Assembly (NCBI RefSeq): GCF_013185195.1
Contig: NZ_JAAZWC010000016.1
Coordinates: 1-64,000 of the forward strand
DNA length: 64,000 nt
Direction of reading: 5' to 3'
Source of the DNA: Saccharibacillus qingshengii
GTDB taxonomy: Bacteria; Bacillota; Bacilli; Paenibacillales; Paenibacillaceae
Shown here: positions 47,874 through 56,488 of the stretch, one piece after another
Numbering within the stretch: position 1 is the first letter of the stretch
Layout of the letters: the number at the start of each line of letters is the position of its first letter
The notes under the pieces: model-generated
What the model saw: the letters and a program-made list of their open reading frames with translations, nothing else
The model's database searches: none
What the model was told of the DNA's origin: nothing
Made by a program: the position numbers and the translations under genes

Positions 47874-49229
47874 ATGAAACAACGTCCGAACACAAGCAAA
47901 TGGAACTGGAAAGGCGGCATGTCGATGCTGCTCGCGGCAAGCTTCACGCTGCTGTCCGCCTGCGGCTCGCAGGCCGGGGAGACGCCGAGCGCGGCCGCAA
48001 GCGGCACGCCTGCCGCAGCGGAATCGGGCAAGCCGGTCGAGATCGAATTCTGGTACGGACTGGGCGGTAATCTGGGCGACAACATGAAAGCGAAGATTGA
48101 AGCGTTCAACGCTTCGCAGGATGAAGTCATCGTCAAAGGGATTGCCCAAGCCGATTATACGGAGACGGAGCAGAAGCTGCAGGCGGCCATCGCGTCGAAC
48201 AGCGTTCCTGCGGCGGTCCTCAGCGCGAACGCGGATTGGGCGCGCAAAGGATATTACGCCCAACTGGACGGGCTGATCGAGGCCGATCCGGAATTCAAGA
48301 GCGAAGATTTCGTACAGACGTTCCTTGAGCAGGGCAAAGTGGACGGCAAACAGTATTTCCTGCCGATGTACGGCACGACGCAGGTCATGTACTACCGCCA
48401 AGATACGCTTAAAGAGAACGGAATCGATCCGGCAGCTCTCACAACCTGGGAAGCGCTCGGCGAAGCCGCAGCCCAAATGACGAAGAAAGAAGGCGGCAAA
48501 ACGACGTTCTACGGCTGGGAGCCGATGTGGGGTTACGACAATATGGCTGACGCCGTCTACGGCAAAGGCGGGAGCATCCTGAGCGAAGACGGCAAAACGG
48601 TTACGATCGATTCGCCGGAATGGGTGGAGACGTGGGAAATGTTCCGCAAATGGATTCACGAAGACAAAATCATGCGTATTCACTCCGGCGGACAAGGCTG
48701 GGAATACTGGTACAAGACGATCGACGACGTGATGAAAAATAAAGCAGCGGGTTATACGGGTTCGAGCGGCGACCAGGGCGACCTCGACTTCAAGATTGTG
48801 GCCGCGATGGAGCAGCCGGGCTGGGAAGGCATGGGCGCCGGCAAGCCGGTTGCAAGTGCAATCCAGGCGGGTATTCCGGCCAAAGCGACTCCGGAGCAGC
48901 AGCAGGCGGCGTTCAAATGGTTCACGTACTTCATGCAGTCGGAAAATACGGCCGATTGGTCGATGAACACGGGTTATATTGCGGTACGTCAATCCGCGCT
49001 CGAAGATCCGAAATTCAAAGCGTTCAGCGAGAAGAACCCGCAGATCAGTATTCCGCTGCAGCAGGCGGCGCATGCTTCGATGCCGTTCCAGGATCCGACG
49101 GGCGGCAAGATTACCGACGCGCTCAAAGTCGCGGCCGACGAAGTGCAGATCAACAATATGCCGGCCGAGCAGGCGCTGAAGGAAGCGCAGGCCAAAGCGC
49201 AGAGCGAATTGGATCGCGTCGCGAAATAG
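47874..49229 (+). CDS. Solute-binding lipoprotein of the CUT1 importer (UgpB-like)
   Basis: A 451-residue extracellular solute-binding protein. Lipoprotein signal with lipobox LLSAC and lipidated Cys30; then a low-complexity Ala/Ser-rich linker (31-53) and a type I periplasmic-binding fold (about 54-451). Motifs such as VEIEFWYGLGGNLGDNMKAKIEAFNASQ and AAQMTKKEGGKTTFYGWEPMWGYD resemble UgpB glycerol-3-phosphate/glycerophosphodiester and related sugar binders. The ATG lies 8 nt after GGAGG. A terminator follows at 49268. The ligand is not determined. Confidence 0.88.
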   Translation: MKQRPNTSKWNWKGGMSMLLAASFTLLSACGSQAGETPSAAASGTPAAAESGKPVEIEFWYGLGGNLGDNMKAKIEAFNASQDEVIVKGIAQADYTETEQKLQAAIASNSVPAAVLSANADWARKGYYAQLDGLIEADPEFKSEDFVQTFLEQGKVDGKQYFLPMYGTTQVMYYRQDTLKENGIDPAALTTWEALGEAAAQMTKKEGGKTTFYGWEPMWGYDNMADAVYGKGGSILSEDGKTVTIDSPEWVETWEMFRKWIHEDKIMRIHSGGQGWEYWYKTIDDVMKNKAAGYTGSSGDQGDLDFKIVAAMEQPGWEGMGAGKPVASAIQAGIPAKATPEQQQAAFKWFTYFMQSENTADWSMNTGYIAVRQSALEDPKFKAFSEKNPQISIPLQQAAHASMPFQDPTGGKITDALKVAADEVQINNMPAEQALKEAQAKAQSELDRVAK

Positions 49230-49267
49230 CCGTTGAAGCGTAAAGCAAACCAAGTCCAAACGATCGG

Positions 49268-49311
49268 CCGCAGGAAGCGCGCATTCTGCGCGGTTCCTGC
49301 GGTTTTCTTTT
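49268..49311 (+). terminator. Rho-independent terminator after the binding-protein gene
   Basis: CCGCAGGAA...CGCGC pairs with GCGCG...TTCCTGCGG around ATTCT, followed by TTTTCTTTT. It separates the importer from the HAD/SMR/phosphoesterase genes, although some read-through is possible. Confidence 0.75.
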
Positions 49312-49402
49312 GAACGGACCGAACCGGCATTCGATCAAAGACGGACGGAAACAGAAGACGAAAGGCAGATCCAGGCGGCGAGAGAAATAGGGGGACAAGA
49401 GG

Positions 49403-50221
49403 ATGACCGACAGGAAAAATGGGGACGGCGTGCACGGGAAACCGGATATGCCAGATGCTCCACATATGCACAAGATCGATTTTGGGAACGCGGGCGCCAT
49501 TTTGTTCGACAAGGACGGGACGCTGCTCGATTTTACGGCCATGTGGGGATTTTGGAGCGATCGGGCGCTGGACGAATTCCGAACCCTATTGGCTGAACGG
49601 GGATTGAAGATGGAGGCGCAGCAGCTTTCGCAGATCTGGGGCACGCAGCATGACGAAGAAGGCCGGACGACCGACTATGACCGGCGAGGGCCGCTTGCGA
49701 TGGGCACGGTGGACGAGATGCACGCCATACTGGCTTGGCACGGTTACCGGGCGGGATTGTCCTGGGCGGAAGCGAAGATCCTTGTGCGCCGCAGCGTGGA
49801 GCTGGCCGACGCCGCGATGGAAGCGGGCCGCCCCGCGAAGCTGCTGCCCGGCGTACGCGAATTTCTGGAGCGCTGCCGCGAGAGCGGCGTTCCGATGGGC
49901 GTCGTGACGGCCGACGAGACGGCCAGCGCGCTGCGCCATCTGGAATGGCTGGGAATTACGGATTATTTCCGCGTCGTGATCGGTACGGATCAGGCGCAGC
50001 GCGGCAAGCCTTTTCCCGACTTGTGTCTGCTGGCCTGCGAACGTCTCGGCGTGCCGCCCGAACGCGTCATCGTGATCGGCGACACGGACGGCGATATGGA
50101 GATGGCCCGCGCGGCAGGGGCGGCGCTGAAGATCGGGATCGGCGAAGCCGCAGCGCTGAAGCTGGCCGATTGGACCGTGCCTTCCTTCGAGCGTCTGCTC
50201 GAAAGCGCGGTGCCGAGATGA
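49403..50221 (+). CDS. HAD-superfamily phosphatase
   Basis: A 272-residue HAD phosphatase of the Gph/PGP-type. Motif I DKDGTLLDF (Asp near residue 36), cap helix segment ELADAAMEAGRP, motif II VVTADET, motif III Lys in RGKPFPD, motif IV GDTDGDMEMARAAG. Phosphoglycolate, glycerol-3-phosphate or sugar phosphate phosphatase is possible. N-terminal 23 residues are polar (charged) and are not a signal peptide. AGAGG precedes the ATG. The next gene starts inside its stop (ATGA overlap), so it is co-translated with the SMR transporter. Confidence 0.83.
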   Translation: MTDRKNGDGVHGKPDMPDAPHMHKIDFGNAGAILFDKDGTLLDFTAMWGFWSDRALDEFRTLLAERGLKMEAQQLSQIWGTQHDEEGRTTDYDRRGPLAMGTVDEMHAILAWHGYRAGLSWAEAKILVRRSVELADAAMEAGRPAKLLPGVREFLERCRESGVPMGVVTADETASALRHLEWLGITDYFRVVIGTDQAQRGKPFPDLCLLACERLGVPPERVIVIGDTDGDMEMARAAGAALKIGIGEAAALKLADWTVPSFERLLESAVPR

Positions 50222-50553
50222 GCCCGAACGTCTCGCTCGGCTGGACGCTGCTGGCGTGCGCGATCGCGCTGGAGCTGAGCGGAACGCTGCTGATGAAAAT
50301 GTCGGACGGATTCACCCGGCTGTGGCCGTCGGTATTTATGTTCGTCTGCTACGGGATCAGTTTCACGCTGCTTAATTTCTCGGTCAAACATATTCCGCTC
50401 GGCGTTGCGTATGCGATCTGGTCGGGCGTCGGGATTACCTTGATCGGTGTGGCGGGCCATTACTTTTTCGGTGAGCGTCTCAAAGCGACTTCGCTCGTCT
50501 GGATGGGCTGTATCCTTGTCGGTATCGTCGGCTTGAAATGGAGCGAATCGTAA
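50218..50553 (+). CDS. SMR-family transporter (EmrE/Sug-type)
   Basis: A 111-residue four-TM small multidrug resistance protein. The essential Glu19 of TM1 (IALELSGTLLMKMSDGF) is in the EmrE Glu14 position; TM4 ends VGIVGLKWSES. SMR proteins export quaternary ammonium compounds, guanidinium or, in EmrE, betaine/choline-like cations in antiport with protons. Coupled (ATGA overlap) to the HAD phosphatase gene and followed after 70 nt by a metallophosphoesterase. One single SMR gene suggests a homodimer; subgroup (Gdx vs Qac) cannot be settled. Confidence 0.85.
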   Translation: MSPNVSLGWTLLACAIALELSGTLLMKMSDGFTRLWPSVFMFVCYGISFTLLNFSVKHIPLGVAYAIWSGVGITLIGVAGHYFFGERLKATSLVWMGCILVGIVGLKWSES

Positions 50554-50623
50554 GGCGGAGGATGCGGAAGAAGACGGTGACAAGTTCGAATCCAACAGAC
50601 ATCGGAATATGGAGGGATAAACC

Positions 50624-51937
50624 ATGAAGCAGGAAACGGGAAGAACAGCGGAGAGCGCCAGGGGCGATATACAAAATGGGGACGGCATGAAGATCGGGAC
50701 GGGAATGCCGGAAGAGATGGAAGTCCAAGCGATTGGAAAAGCGGAAACGGCGGCGACTACGGCTGAACAGCCGCTTGCCTCGTTTCAGGTTATGACGGAT
50801 ACGCATGTCCGGGACGCTGCCGACCATATTCACAATCGCCACTTTGAAGCGGCGCTGGCGGATATCGCGTCTTACTGCGAAGACAGTCTGGGCATTATGC
50901 ATGCCGGCGATGTAACGGATCGCGGCCTTGCGCCGGAGTACCGGGAGTTTGGCCGGATCTGGAACGGCCGTCCGGATAGACTGCCGCCGATGTATATCAC
51001 GCTCGGCAACCATGATATCGGCGCGATACTGTGGGGGGAAGGCGACAAGCCGATCGACCTGAGCGTGCTCTCCGGAGCCGAGATCGAGGATGTGCTGGAC
51101 GGGAATTTCCCGGACGGTACGGTCGGACCATCGGCCGAAGCGGAAGACGAGCCCCAAGCGGCGGCGGTAAGCGCGGACACAATCGCCGAGCCGCAGGTCA
51201 ATGCGATCGAAGCTTTGGCCGAAGCGGCAGCCGCCGCAGGCCTGGATCTGGGCGGCATGCAAGCCAGGTTGGCGCTCTCGGACGAAGAAGAAGCGGCAAA
51301 CGGACCCGCAGGCGGGGTATGGAAGCGCCGGATGCGCCGTTTTGCCGAAGGAACGGGAGCCGCGGCGCCGTATCACGATCATTGGATCGGAGGGTATCAT
51401 TTTATTTTTCTGGGCAGCGAAGTGCCGCATCCCAAAGACTGCGATCTGTCTTCGGCGCAGCTCGCCTGGTTGACGGAGCGTCTGGCCGAAGAAGCATCGC
51501 CGGATCGTCCGGTGTTCGTCTTCTTGCATCAACCGCTCAGGGATACCGTAGCCGGTTCTATGGAAAGTCAGGGTTGGTACGGGGTCAATCAGGACGCCGA
51601 ATTGAAAAAGGTGCTGGCGGCATGCCCGCAGGCGATCCTGTTTACCGGCCATACGCATTGGCAGCTCGAAGCGAAGCGCACGATGTACGACGGACAAGGC
51701 CGTATGCCAAGCATGTTCAATGCTTCGTCGGTCGCGTATCTCTGGACCGACGCAGACGAACATCTGACTGGCAGCGAAGGCCTGCAGGTCGATATTTATC
51801 GGGACCGGGTGGTGGTGCGCGGACGGGATTTCGTCAAGCGTGCCTGGATCGAGGGCGCCGAATATACGGTGCGGTATCCGGTGGAGAGGGAGAAGGAAGC
51901 TGCGGCGGCGATCGGGCAGAATCCCATGCTTCATTAG
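50624..51937 (+). CDS. Metallophosphoesterase with an Ala/Glu-rich insertion
   Basis: A 437-residue calcineurin-type metallophosphoesterase: MTDTHVRD (metal Asp/His, about 56-62), HAGDVTDRG (about 93-101), LGNHDIG (about 128-134), FLHQPL (His), and FTGHTHWQLE for the terminal GHTH. Between the third and fourth motif lies an extra segment of about 75 residues (residues ~170-245), rich in Ala and Glu. No signal peptide, so it is cytoplasmic. It may cleave glycerophosphodiesters (GpdQ-like). GGAGGG precedes the ATG, and a terminator follows. Confidence 0.8.
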   Translation: MKQETGRTAESARGDIQNGDGMKIGTGMPEEMEVQAIGKAETAATTAEQPLASFQVMTDTHVRDAADHIHNRHFEAALADIASYCEDSLGIMHAGDVTDRGLAPEYREFGRIWNGRPDRLPPMYITLGNHDIGAILWGEGDKPIDLSVLSGAEIEDVLDGNFPDGTVGPSAEAEDEPQAAAVSADTIAEPQVNAIEALAEAAAAAGLDLGGMQARLALSDEEEAANGPAGGVWKRRMRRFAEGTGAAAPYHDHWIGGYHFIFLGSEVPHPKDCDLSSAQLAWLTERLAEEASPDRPVFVFLHQPLRDTVAGSMESQGWYGVNQDAELKKVLAACPQAILFTGHTHWQLEAKRTMYDGQGRMPSMFNASSVAYLWTDADEHLTGSEGLQVDIYRDRVVVRGRDFVKRAWIEGAEYTVRYPVEREKEAAAAIGQNPMLH

Positions 51938-51968
51938 AGAAGAAAGGCCGAGAGAGAAGAAAGACCGA

Positions 51969-52004
51969 GCACCCACCGGAATTTATCCGGTGGGTGCTTT
52001 TTTT
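51969..52004 (+). terminator. Rho-independent terminator
   Basis: GCACCCACCGG pairs with CCGGTGGGTGC around AATTTAT, followed by T7. It ends the HAD/SMR/phosphoesterase run. Confidence 0.9.
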
Positions 52005-52078
52005 CTGTGGCACCCAACGTTTTATCGATAAACTCCGTTTGTTCTATATATAGAAGCAGAGAGGAGCGATTTGGACAT

Positions 52079-52426
52079 ATGCAAAAATGGACAACCCTGC
52101 TGATCGGAGGTTTCCTGCTGCTAAGCGGGACTCTGCTGTACGTCGGCATTCATCTTGCGGCGGCAATGAGTCGGTCTGAAGTGACTTCATGGTCAGGCGG
52201 TTCATTCGGCCGGTATATGGCGGCTGTAGAGCTGAGCGGCGGTCTCCCGGGATTCTGGCTGGCCGTGCTGCTGGGCGGGGCAGGACTCTTGATACTGGGC
52301 AAACAGTTCTTCGGACTGCTGGTCGATTGGTTGAAAAGCGAGGATGAAGAGCTTAGCCGATACAGAGCCGAAGTTGACGCCAAGCATGAAGAAGAGGAAT
52401 TCCCACAAGAACCTAGAAAAGACTAG
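52079..52426 (+). CDS. Small two-TM membrane protein
   Basis: A 115-residue protein with TM segments at about 5-27 (TLLIGGFLLLSGTLLYVG) and 55-78 (GFWLAVLLGGAGLLILGKQFF), then a charged tail ending in EEEFPQEPRKD. GAGGAG lies 12 nt before the ATG. Unknown function; 37 nt upstream of the GNAT-Nudix fusion, possibly one operon. Confidence 0.68.
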   Translation: MQKWTTLLIGGFLLLSGTLLYVGIHLAAAMSRSEVTSWSGGSFGRYMAAVELSGGLPGFWLAVLLGGAGLLILGKQFFGLLVDWLKSEDEELSRYRAEVDAKHEEEEFPQEPRKD

Positions 52427-52463
52427 AAAAGAATAGAACCCGAATTTTCAAGGAGAGAAATCG

Positions 52464-53465
52464 ATGAACGTACAAGAAAAGAATAAGCTGGCCGTTACCT
52501 TGTCCGCTGTTCGTCCCGGCGATCTGGATACGCTGCGCGGCATGGCTGTCGACGCATTCGCCGAAGACGGTCGGCGTTACGGGAAGATGCCGGAGGGGAT
52601 CGAACAGTCGGCATGGCATGAAGAAGGCTGCGCGGACGGCAGTTACCTCGCGATTGGGTTCGGCGGCCGGATCGCGGGCGGAGCCCGGATATTCGGCGGG
52701 TCGGAAGGAAAGATGCGTCTGGGTTCCCTGTTCGTCGATCCTTCCCTGCACGGACAGGGAATCGGGCGGCGCGCGCTGGAGCTGATCGAGCGGCGTTATC
52801 CGCAGGCATGCGGCTGGTTGCTGGATACGCCGGCCGGAAGTCTGCGCAATCAGCGTTTCTACACCCAGGCCGGTTACGTCAAGGTCGGCGAGAACCGTCC
52901 GGATCCTTCGTCCGAATTCGCTTTGTTCGATTACGTGAAACTTCCGCTGCTGACGGAAATCCGGGACGCCGATCTTGCGGCAGGCCGTCCGGAGACCGAA
53001 GCGGAAGACGATCGGACGTTTACGCTGCGGCAGGCTGCCCGGGCCGTACTGCTGGACGAATCCGGCCGCATGGCGCTGATGCATGTCGCGCAGGGCGGTT
53101 ATCATAAACTGCCCGGAGGAGGAATCGAAGACGGCGAAGACGTATTTGCCGCGCTTCGGCGCGAGATGCGGGAAGAAGCGGGGGCCGAGATCCGGATCAC
53201 GGGGGAGATCGGCATGACGGCCGAATATCTTGGGGATTACCGGATGAAGCAGTTCTCTTATGCCTATTCGGCGCGGGTTGTCGGGACTCCCGGCGTATCC
53301 GCATTCACCGAGCAGGAACGCGCAGACGGCTTCGTGCCGGCATGGGTACGGCCGGAAGAGGCGCTGCGCATAATGGAGAGCGAACGCCCGGCCGGTTATT
53401 CGGGGCGGTCGATCCGTCTGCGCGATCTGGCGATCCTGCGGGCGTTCCTTCGGCGGTCGTTATGA
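52464..53465 (+). CDS. GNAT-Nudix fusion protein
   Basis: A 333-residue fusion. The N-terminal GNAT domain (about 10-160) has LGSLFVDPSLHGQGIGRRAL with the acetyl-CoA loop HGQGIG. The C-terminal Nudix domain (about 190-333) has a complete Nudix box at 219-241 (Gx5Ex7REUxEExGU). The two domains in one chain suggest an enzyme acting on a nucleotide-linked or acyl-linked metabolite. AAGGAGAGA precedes the ATG. The stop overlaps the start of the DUF429 gene by 4 nt. Confidence 0.85.
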   Translation: MNVQEKNKLAVTLSAVRPGDLDTLRGMAVDAFAEDGRRYGKMPEGIEQSAWHEEGCADGSYLAIGFGGRIAGGARIFGGSEGKMRLGSLFVDPSLHGQGIGRRALELIERRYPQACGWLLDTPAGSLRNQRFYTQAGYVKVGENRPDPSSEFALFDYVKLPLLTEIRDADLAAGRPETEAEDDRTFTLRQAARAVLLDESGRMALMHVAQGGYHKLPGGGIEDGEDVFAALRREMREEAGAEIRITGEIGMTAEYLGDYRMKQFSYAYSARVVGTPGVSAFTEQERADGFVPAWVRPEEALRIMESERPAGYSGRSIRLRDLAILRAFLRRSL

Positions 53466-54265
53466 CCGCCCGGGAACCTCTGCGCACAGGCAGGGGAATC
53501 GGGATTGACGGGTGCCCCGGCGGGTGGGCAGCCGTCGTCATCGAAGGAAGCGCCGACGAATCCGCCGTTCTCGCGCTGCAATCGTTCGTTTATCTGGATA
53601 TCGCTTCGCTCTGGGCCGGACTCCGCCCGGATGCCGCGCGCGACCGGGTATGGATCGATATGCCGATCGGGTTGGCCGAAGGGGCGGACGGGGTACGCAA
53701 CCGCCTTGAAGACCGCCACTGCGACCGGGACTGCCGCACGCTGCTGCCCAAGTGGCGCAAGTCGAGCGTATTCCCGGTTCCTGCGCGTCAGGCGCTTCGG
53801 GCCGAAGATCCGTCCGCGGCCAATGAAGCGGCGATAGGCCGGCGGTTAAGCCGTCAGAGTCTCAATATCCTGCCGAAGATCCGTGAAGTAGACGATTTTG
53901 TCTATGAGCGTCTGGAGAATGGCTGTCCCGCAGCCGGACTGCCGCAGGAATCCCATCCGGAATTGGCTTTTCTGCGCCTGAACGCAGGCGAAGCTCCCCG
54001 GAGCGGGAAGAAAGAAGCGGAAGGCCGCCGGCAGCGGATCGATATCCTTGTACGAGCCGGTATGGCTCCCGAGGAATTGGAGCGTATTCTGCAGCGGTTC
54101 CCGCGCAAACAGGCCGCTCCGGACGATCTGCTCGATGCTGCGGCACTGGCTCTCGGAGCCTGGCGGGTCGCTTCCGGCCAATCGCCTGTCCGCTGCGTGA
54201 CCGAAGGCGAGCGGCGCCAGTACGACTACGACGGGCGTCTGGAGATCAATATCGCTTATCTGTGA
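53462..54265 (+). CDS. DUF429 family protein
   Basis: A 267-residue protein with the DUF429 (RNase H-like fold) pattern: GIGIDGCPGGWAAVVIE, VWIDMPIGLAE and PDDLLDAAALALGAWR. These proteins are predicted nucleases or enzymes with an RNase H-type core, function unproven. The start ATG overlaps the stop of the Nudix fusion by 4 nt, so the two are coupled. The Asp of GIDG and the late DDLLDA are the likely metal ligands. Confidence 0.82.
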   Translation: MTAREPLRTGRGIGIDGCPGGWAAVVIEGSADESAVLALQSFVYLDIASLWAGLRPDAARDRVWIDMPIGLAEGADGVRNRLEDRHCDRDCRTLLPKWRKSSVFPVPARQALRAEDPSAANEAAIGRRLSRQSLNILPKIREVDDFVYERLENGCPAAGLPQESHPELAFLRLNAGEAPRSGKKEAEGRRQRIDILVRAGMAPEELERILQRFPRKQAAPDDLLDAAALALGAWRVASGQSPVRCVTEGERRQYDYDGRLEINIAYL

Positions 54266-54423
54266 AGATTGGGCGGAAGCCTTACCTATACGAAGGAGAC
54301 GAATTTCCGGCGGACGGAAATCGTCTTCTTCTTTTTCGTGTAAGTAAAAAGGGGAGGCGCGGCGGAGAGCGAAATTCGCTGCTGCTTCGCGCCGAATCTA
54401 TCCGATTCAGGGAGGACAACACG

Positions 54424-55164
54424 ATGAGCGCATGGTACGAAGAAAGTTTCGGCGAAGATTATTTGCGGGTCTACAATTATCGGGATGAACAGGGGGCCGC
54501 TCGTGAAGTACACGAGATGATCTCGTGGCTGCGGCTCGATCCCGGAGCGAAAGTGCTGGATTTGTGCTGCGGGATGGGCCGGCATTCGCTGTCTCTGGCC
54601 GAGAAGGGATACGATGTCACCGGAATGGATCTGTCGGAAGTGCTGTTGGACGAAGCGAAAAAAGAGCCGGAGGCGGACCGGATTCGCTGGGTGCAGGGTG
54701 ATATGCGCGAACTGCCTTTTGCCGACGGAGAATTTGATGCGGTCGTCAATCTGTTTACGTCGTTCGGATACTTCGAGCAGGACGACGAGCATATCCGCGT
54801 CCTGAAGGAGATCCGGCGGGTGCTGCGTCCGGGTGGACGCTTCATCATCGACTTTATGAATCCGCCTTATGTGCAGCGTCATCTGAAGCCGTACACGGAG
54901 CGTGAAGACGACGGTCTCAAGATCGAGGAACGGCGGAAGATCGAAGACGGATTCGTCAAAAAGCATATCACGATCCTGCCGGAGCAAGCAGGAAACGGGC
55001 AGCGCCGCGAATACGACGAACGGGTCAAACTGTATACGCGGGAGGCTTTTGCGCATCTGCTTGCGCAGGCGGAACTGGAGCTGGGTGAAGTTCGGGGAAG
55101 TTACGACGAGAAACATTACGAAAAAGAGTCGCCGCGGATGATTTTTGTGGGGAAAAGGTTATAA
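54424..55164 (+). CDS. Class I SAM-dependent methyltransferase
   Basis: A 246-residue methyltransferase: motif I VLDLCCGMGRHSL (SAM-binding, about 42-54), acidic end of strand 2 (VTGMDLSE), post-I RIRWVQGDMRELPF, motif III AVVNLFTSFGYFEQDDEHIRVL. The C-terminal half is a beta-rich cap (HITILPEQ) seen in small-molecule or SAM-dependent methyltransferases similar to YodH. The ATG at 54424 follows AGGGAGGA; the frame is open from 54262 without a site. Substrate unknown. Confidence 0.87.
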   Translation: MSAWYEESFGEDYLRVYNYRDEQGAAREVHEMISWLRLDPGAKVLDLCCGMGRHSLSLAEKGYDVTGMDLSEVLLDEAKKEPEADRIRWVQGDMRELPFADGEFDAVVNLFTSFGYFEQDDEHIRVLKEIRRVLRPGGRFIIDFMNPPYVQRHLKPYTEREDDGLKIEERRKIEDGFVKKHITILPEQAGNGQRREYDERVKLYTREAFAHLLAQAELELGEVRGSYDEKHYEKESPRMIFVGKRL

Positions 55165-55220
55165 GCAGGCAAGCTGAGGGTAAATAGCACTATTATGCTT
55201 GCTTGAAGAGGTGCTTAGAA

Positions 55221-56468
55221 ATGTCCAAATCAGAAGAAGCGTTGTATCAAAAAATAGAAGAGCTCGAACAAGAGTGCAGCCGTAATCGGACAGAGCTTCA
55301 CCGGATGCAGCTGCTGCTGAAGGAAGAGCGGAAATTGCGGGAAGAAGCGCAGCAGGAATCGAAAAACAAAGCGAATTTCGTCGCCGTTCTCAGTCACGAG
55401 ATCCGCAATCCGCTTAACGGGATCATTGCCATAAGCGATCTGCTTCAGGAGACCGAGCTGACCGAAGAGCAGCAGAATTATATGGAAATCATCCAGAGCA
55501 GCAACGAATCATTGTTGGAACTCGTCAACAGCATTCTCGATATGAGCCGTCTTGAAGCAGGAAAAATGACGGTTGCCCATAATCCATTCGATCTGATCAA
55601 TACCGTTGAAGATTTGATCTATATGCTTGCCCCGCAGGCTTTTAGCAAAAATGTCGAAGTCATTCTGGACGTCGAATCGGAAATTCCGCTGTTCGTTGTC
55701 GGGGATGTACTGAAAGTCAGACAGATTTTCCTCAATTTGATGCAAAATGCGATCAAATTCACACACACGGGAGAAGTCGTATTCGAGCTCAAACGAGTCC
55801 CTTCTCTGGAAGAAAACGAAGTTGCGGTCAGCTTTTCGATTCGGGATACCGGGATTGGCATGTCGGAGAAACAGTTGCAACATATCTTCGATGTCTACAC
55901 GCAAGTGCACGAGTCCGCGCATCACGTTTATGAAGGAGCCGGGCTGGGCATGACTATCACGAAGAACCTGATCGAACTGTTGGGCGGGAGAATCGAGGTG
56001 TCCAGCGAGATCGGCAAAGGAACGGTCATCGAAATTCTGATGACGTTTGAACGTTATACCGATTTGCCGTCGATTCCGTTCGAAGACGACGTGCTTGAAG
56101 GAATGCGTTTCCTTGTGGTCGATCGTCAGACGACCAGCCGGAATACGATTGTAGATATGCTGCAAGGGTGGGGCGCGCATGCGGAATCTTCGCCGGAGAT
56201 GGATGGTAATCTAGTGGAGCGAGTAGGCATGGGCGACTTCGACGTCGTATTCATCGATGGAAGTACGCTTAGACGAGGCGAAGTCTTCCGGGAACTTCAT
56301 CAGATTCCGGATCTGAATCTGTTTCTGCTGGCCTGGCTGGGCGAGAAGATCGAAGACGGAGAACGCGACTTCTTCCGCTCGATCGTGCCCAAGCCGATTC
56401 GCAAACTGCATATGCTGAATGCCATTTTGGCCATGGAGAAAAACGACCGGTCTTCGGGCCGCGAGTAG
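55221..56468 (+). CDS. Soluble hybrid histidine kinase with degenerate receiver
   Basis: A 415-residue kinase without TM segments. N-terminal coiled coil (about 1-50), HisKA with phospho-His59 (LSHEIRNPLNG), HATPase (N176 in NLMQNAIKF, DTGIGM, GAGLGM), then a C-terminal receiver-like domain (about 295-415): Asp346 (FIDGS) and Lys391 (PKPI) are kept, but the acidic pair is reduced to D301-R. No dedicated response regulator is adjacent. AAGAGG lies 8 nt before the ATG. Cytoplasmic signal input is therefore likely. Confidence 0.85.
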   Translation: MSKSEEALYQKIEELEQECSRNRTELHRMQLLLKEERKLREEAQQESKNKANFVAVLSHEIRNPLNGIIAISDLLQETELTEEQQNYMEIIQSSNESLLELVNSILDMSRLEAGKMTVAHNPFDLINTVEDLIYMLAPQAFSKNVEVILDVESEIPLFVVGDVLKVRQIFLNLMQNAIKFTHTGEVVFELKRVPSLEENEVAVSFSIRDTGIGMSEKQLQHIFDVYTQVHESAHHVYEGAGLGMTITKNLIELLGGRIEVSSEIGKGTVIEILMTFERYTDLPSIPFEDDVLEGMRFLVVDRQTTSRNTIVDMLQGWGAHAESSPEMDGNLVERVGMGDFDVVFIDGSTLRRGEVFRELHQIPDLNLFLLAWLGEKIEDGERDFFRSIVPKPIRKLHMLNAILAMEKNDRSSGRE

Positions 56469-56488
56469 GAAGGGGAGCACAGATACGG

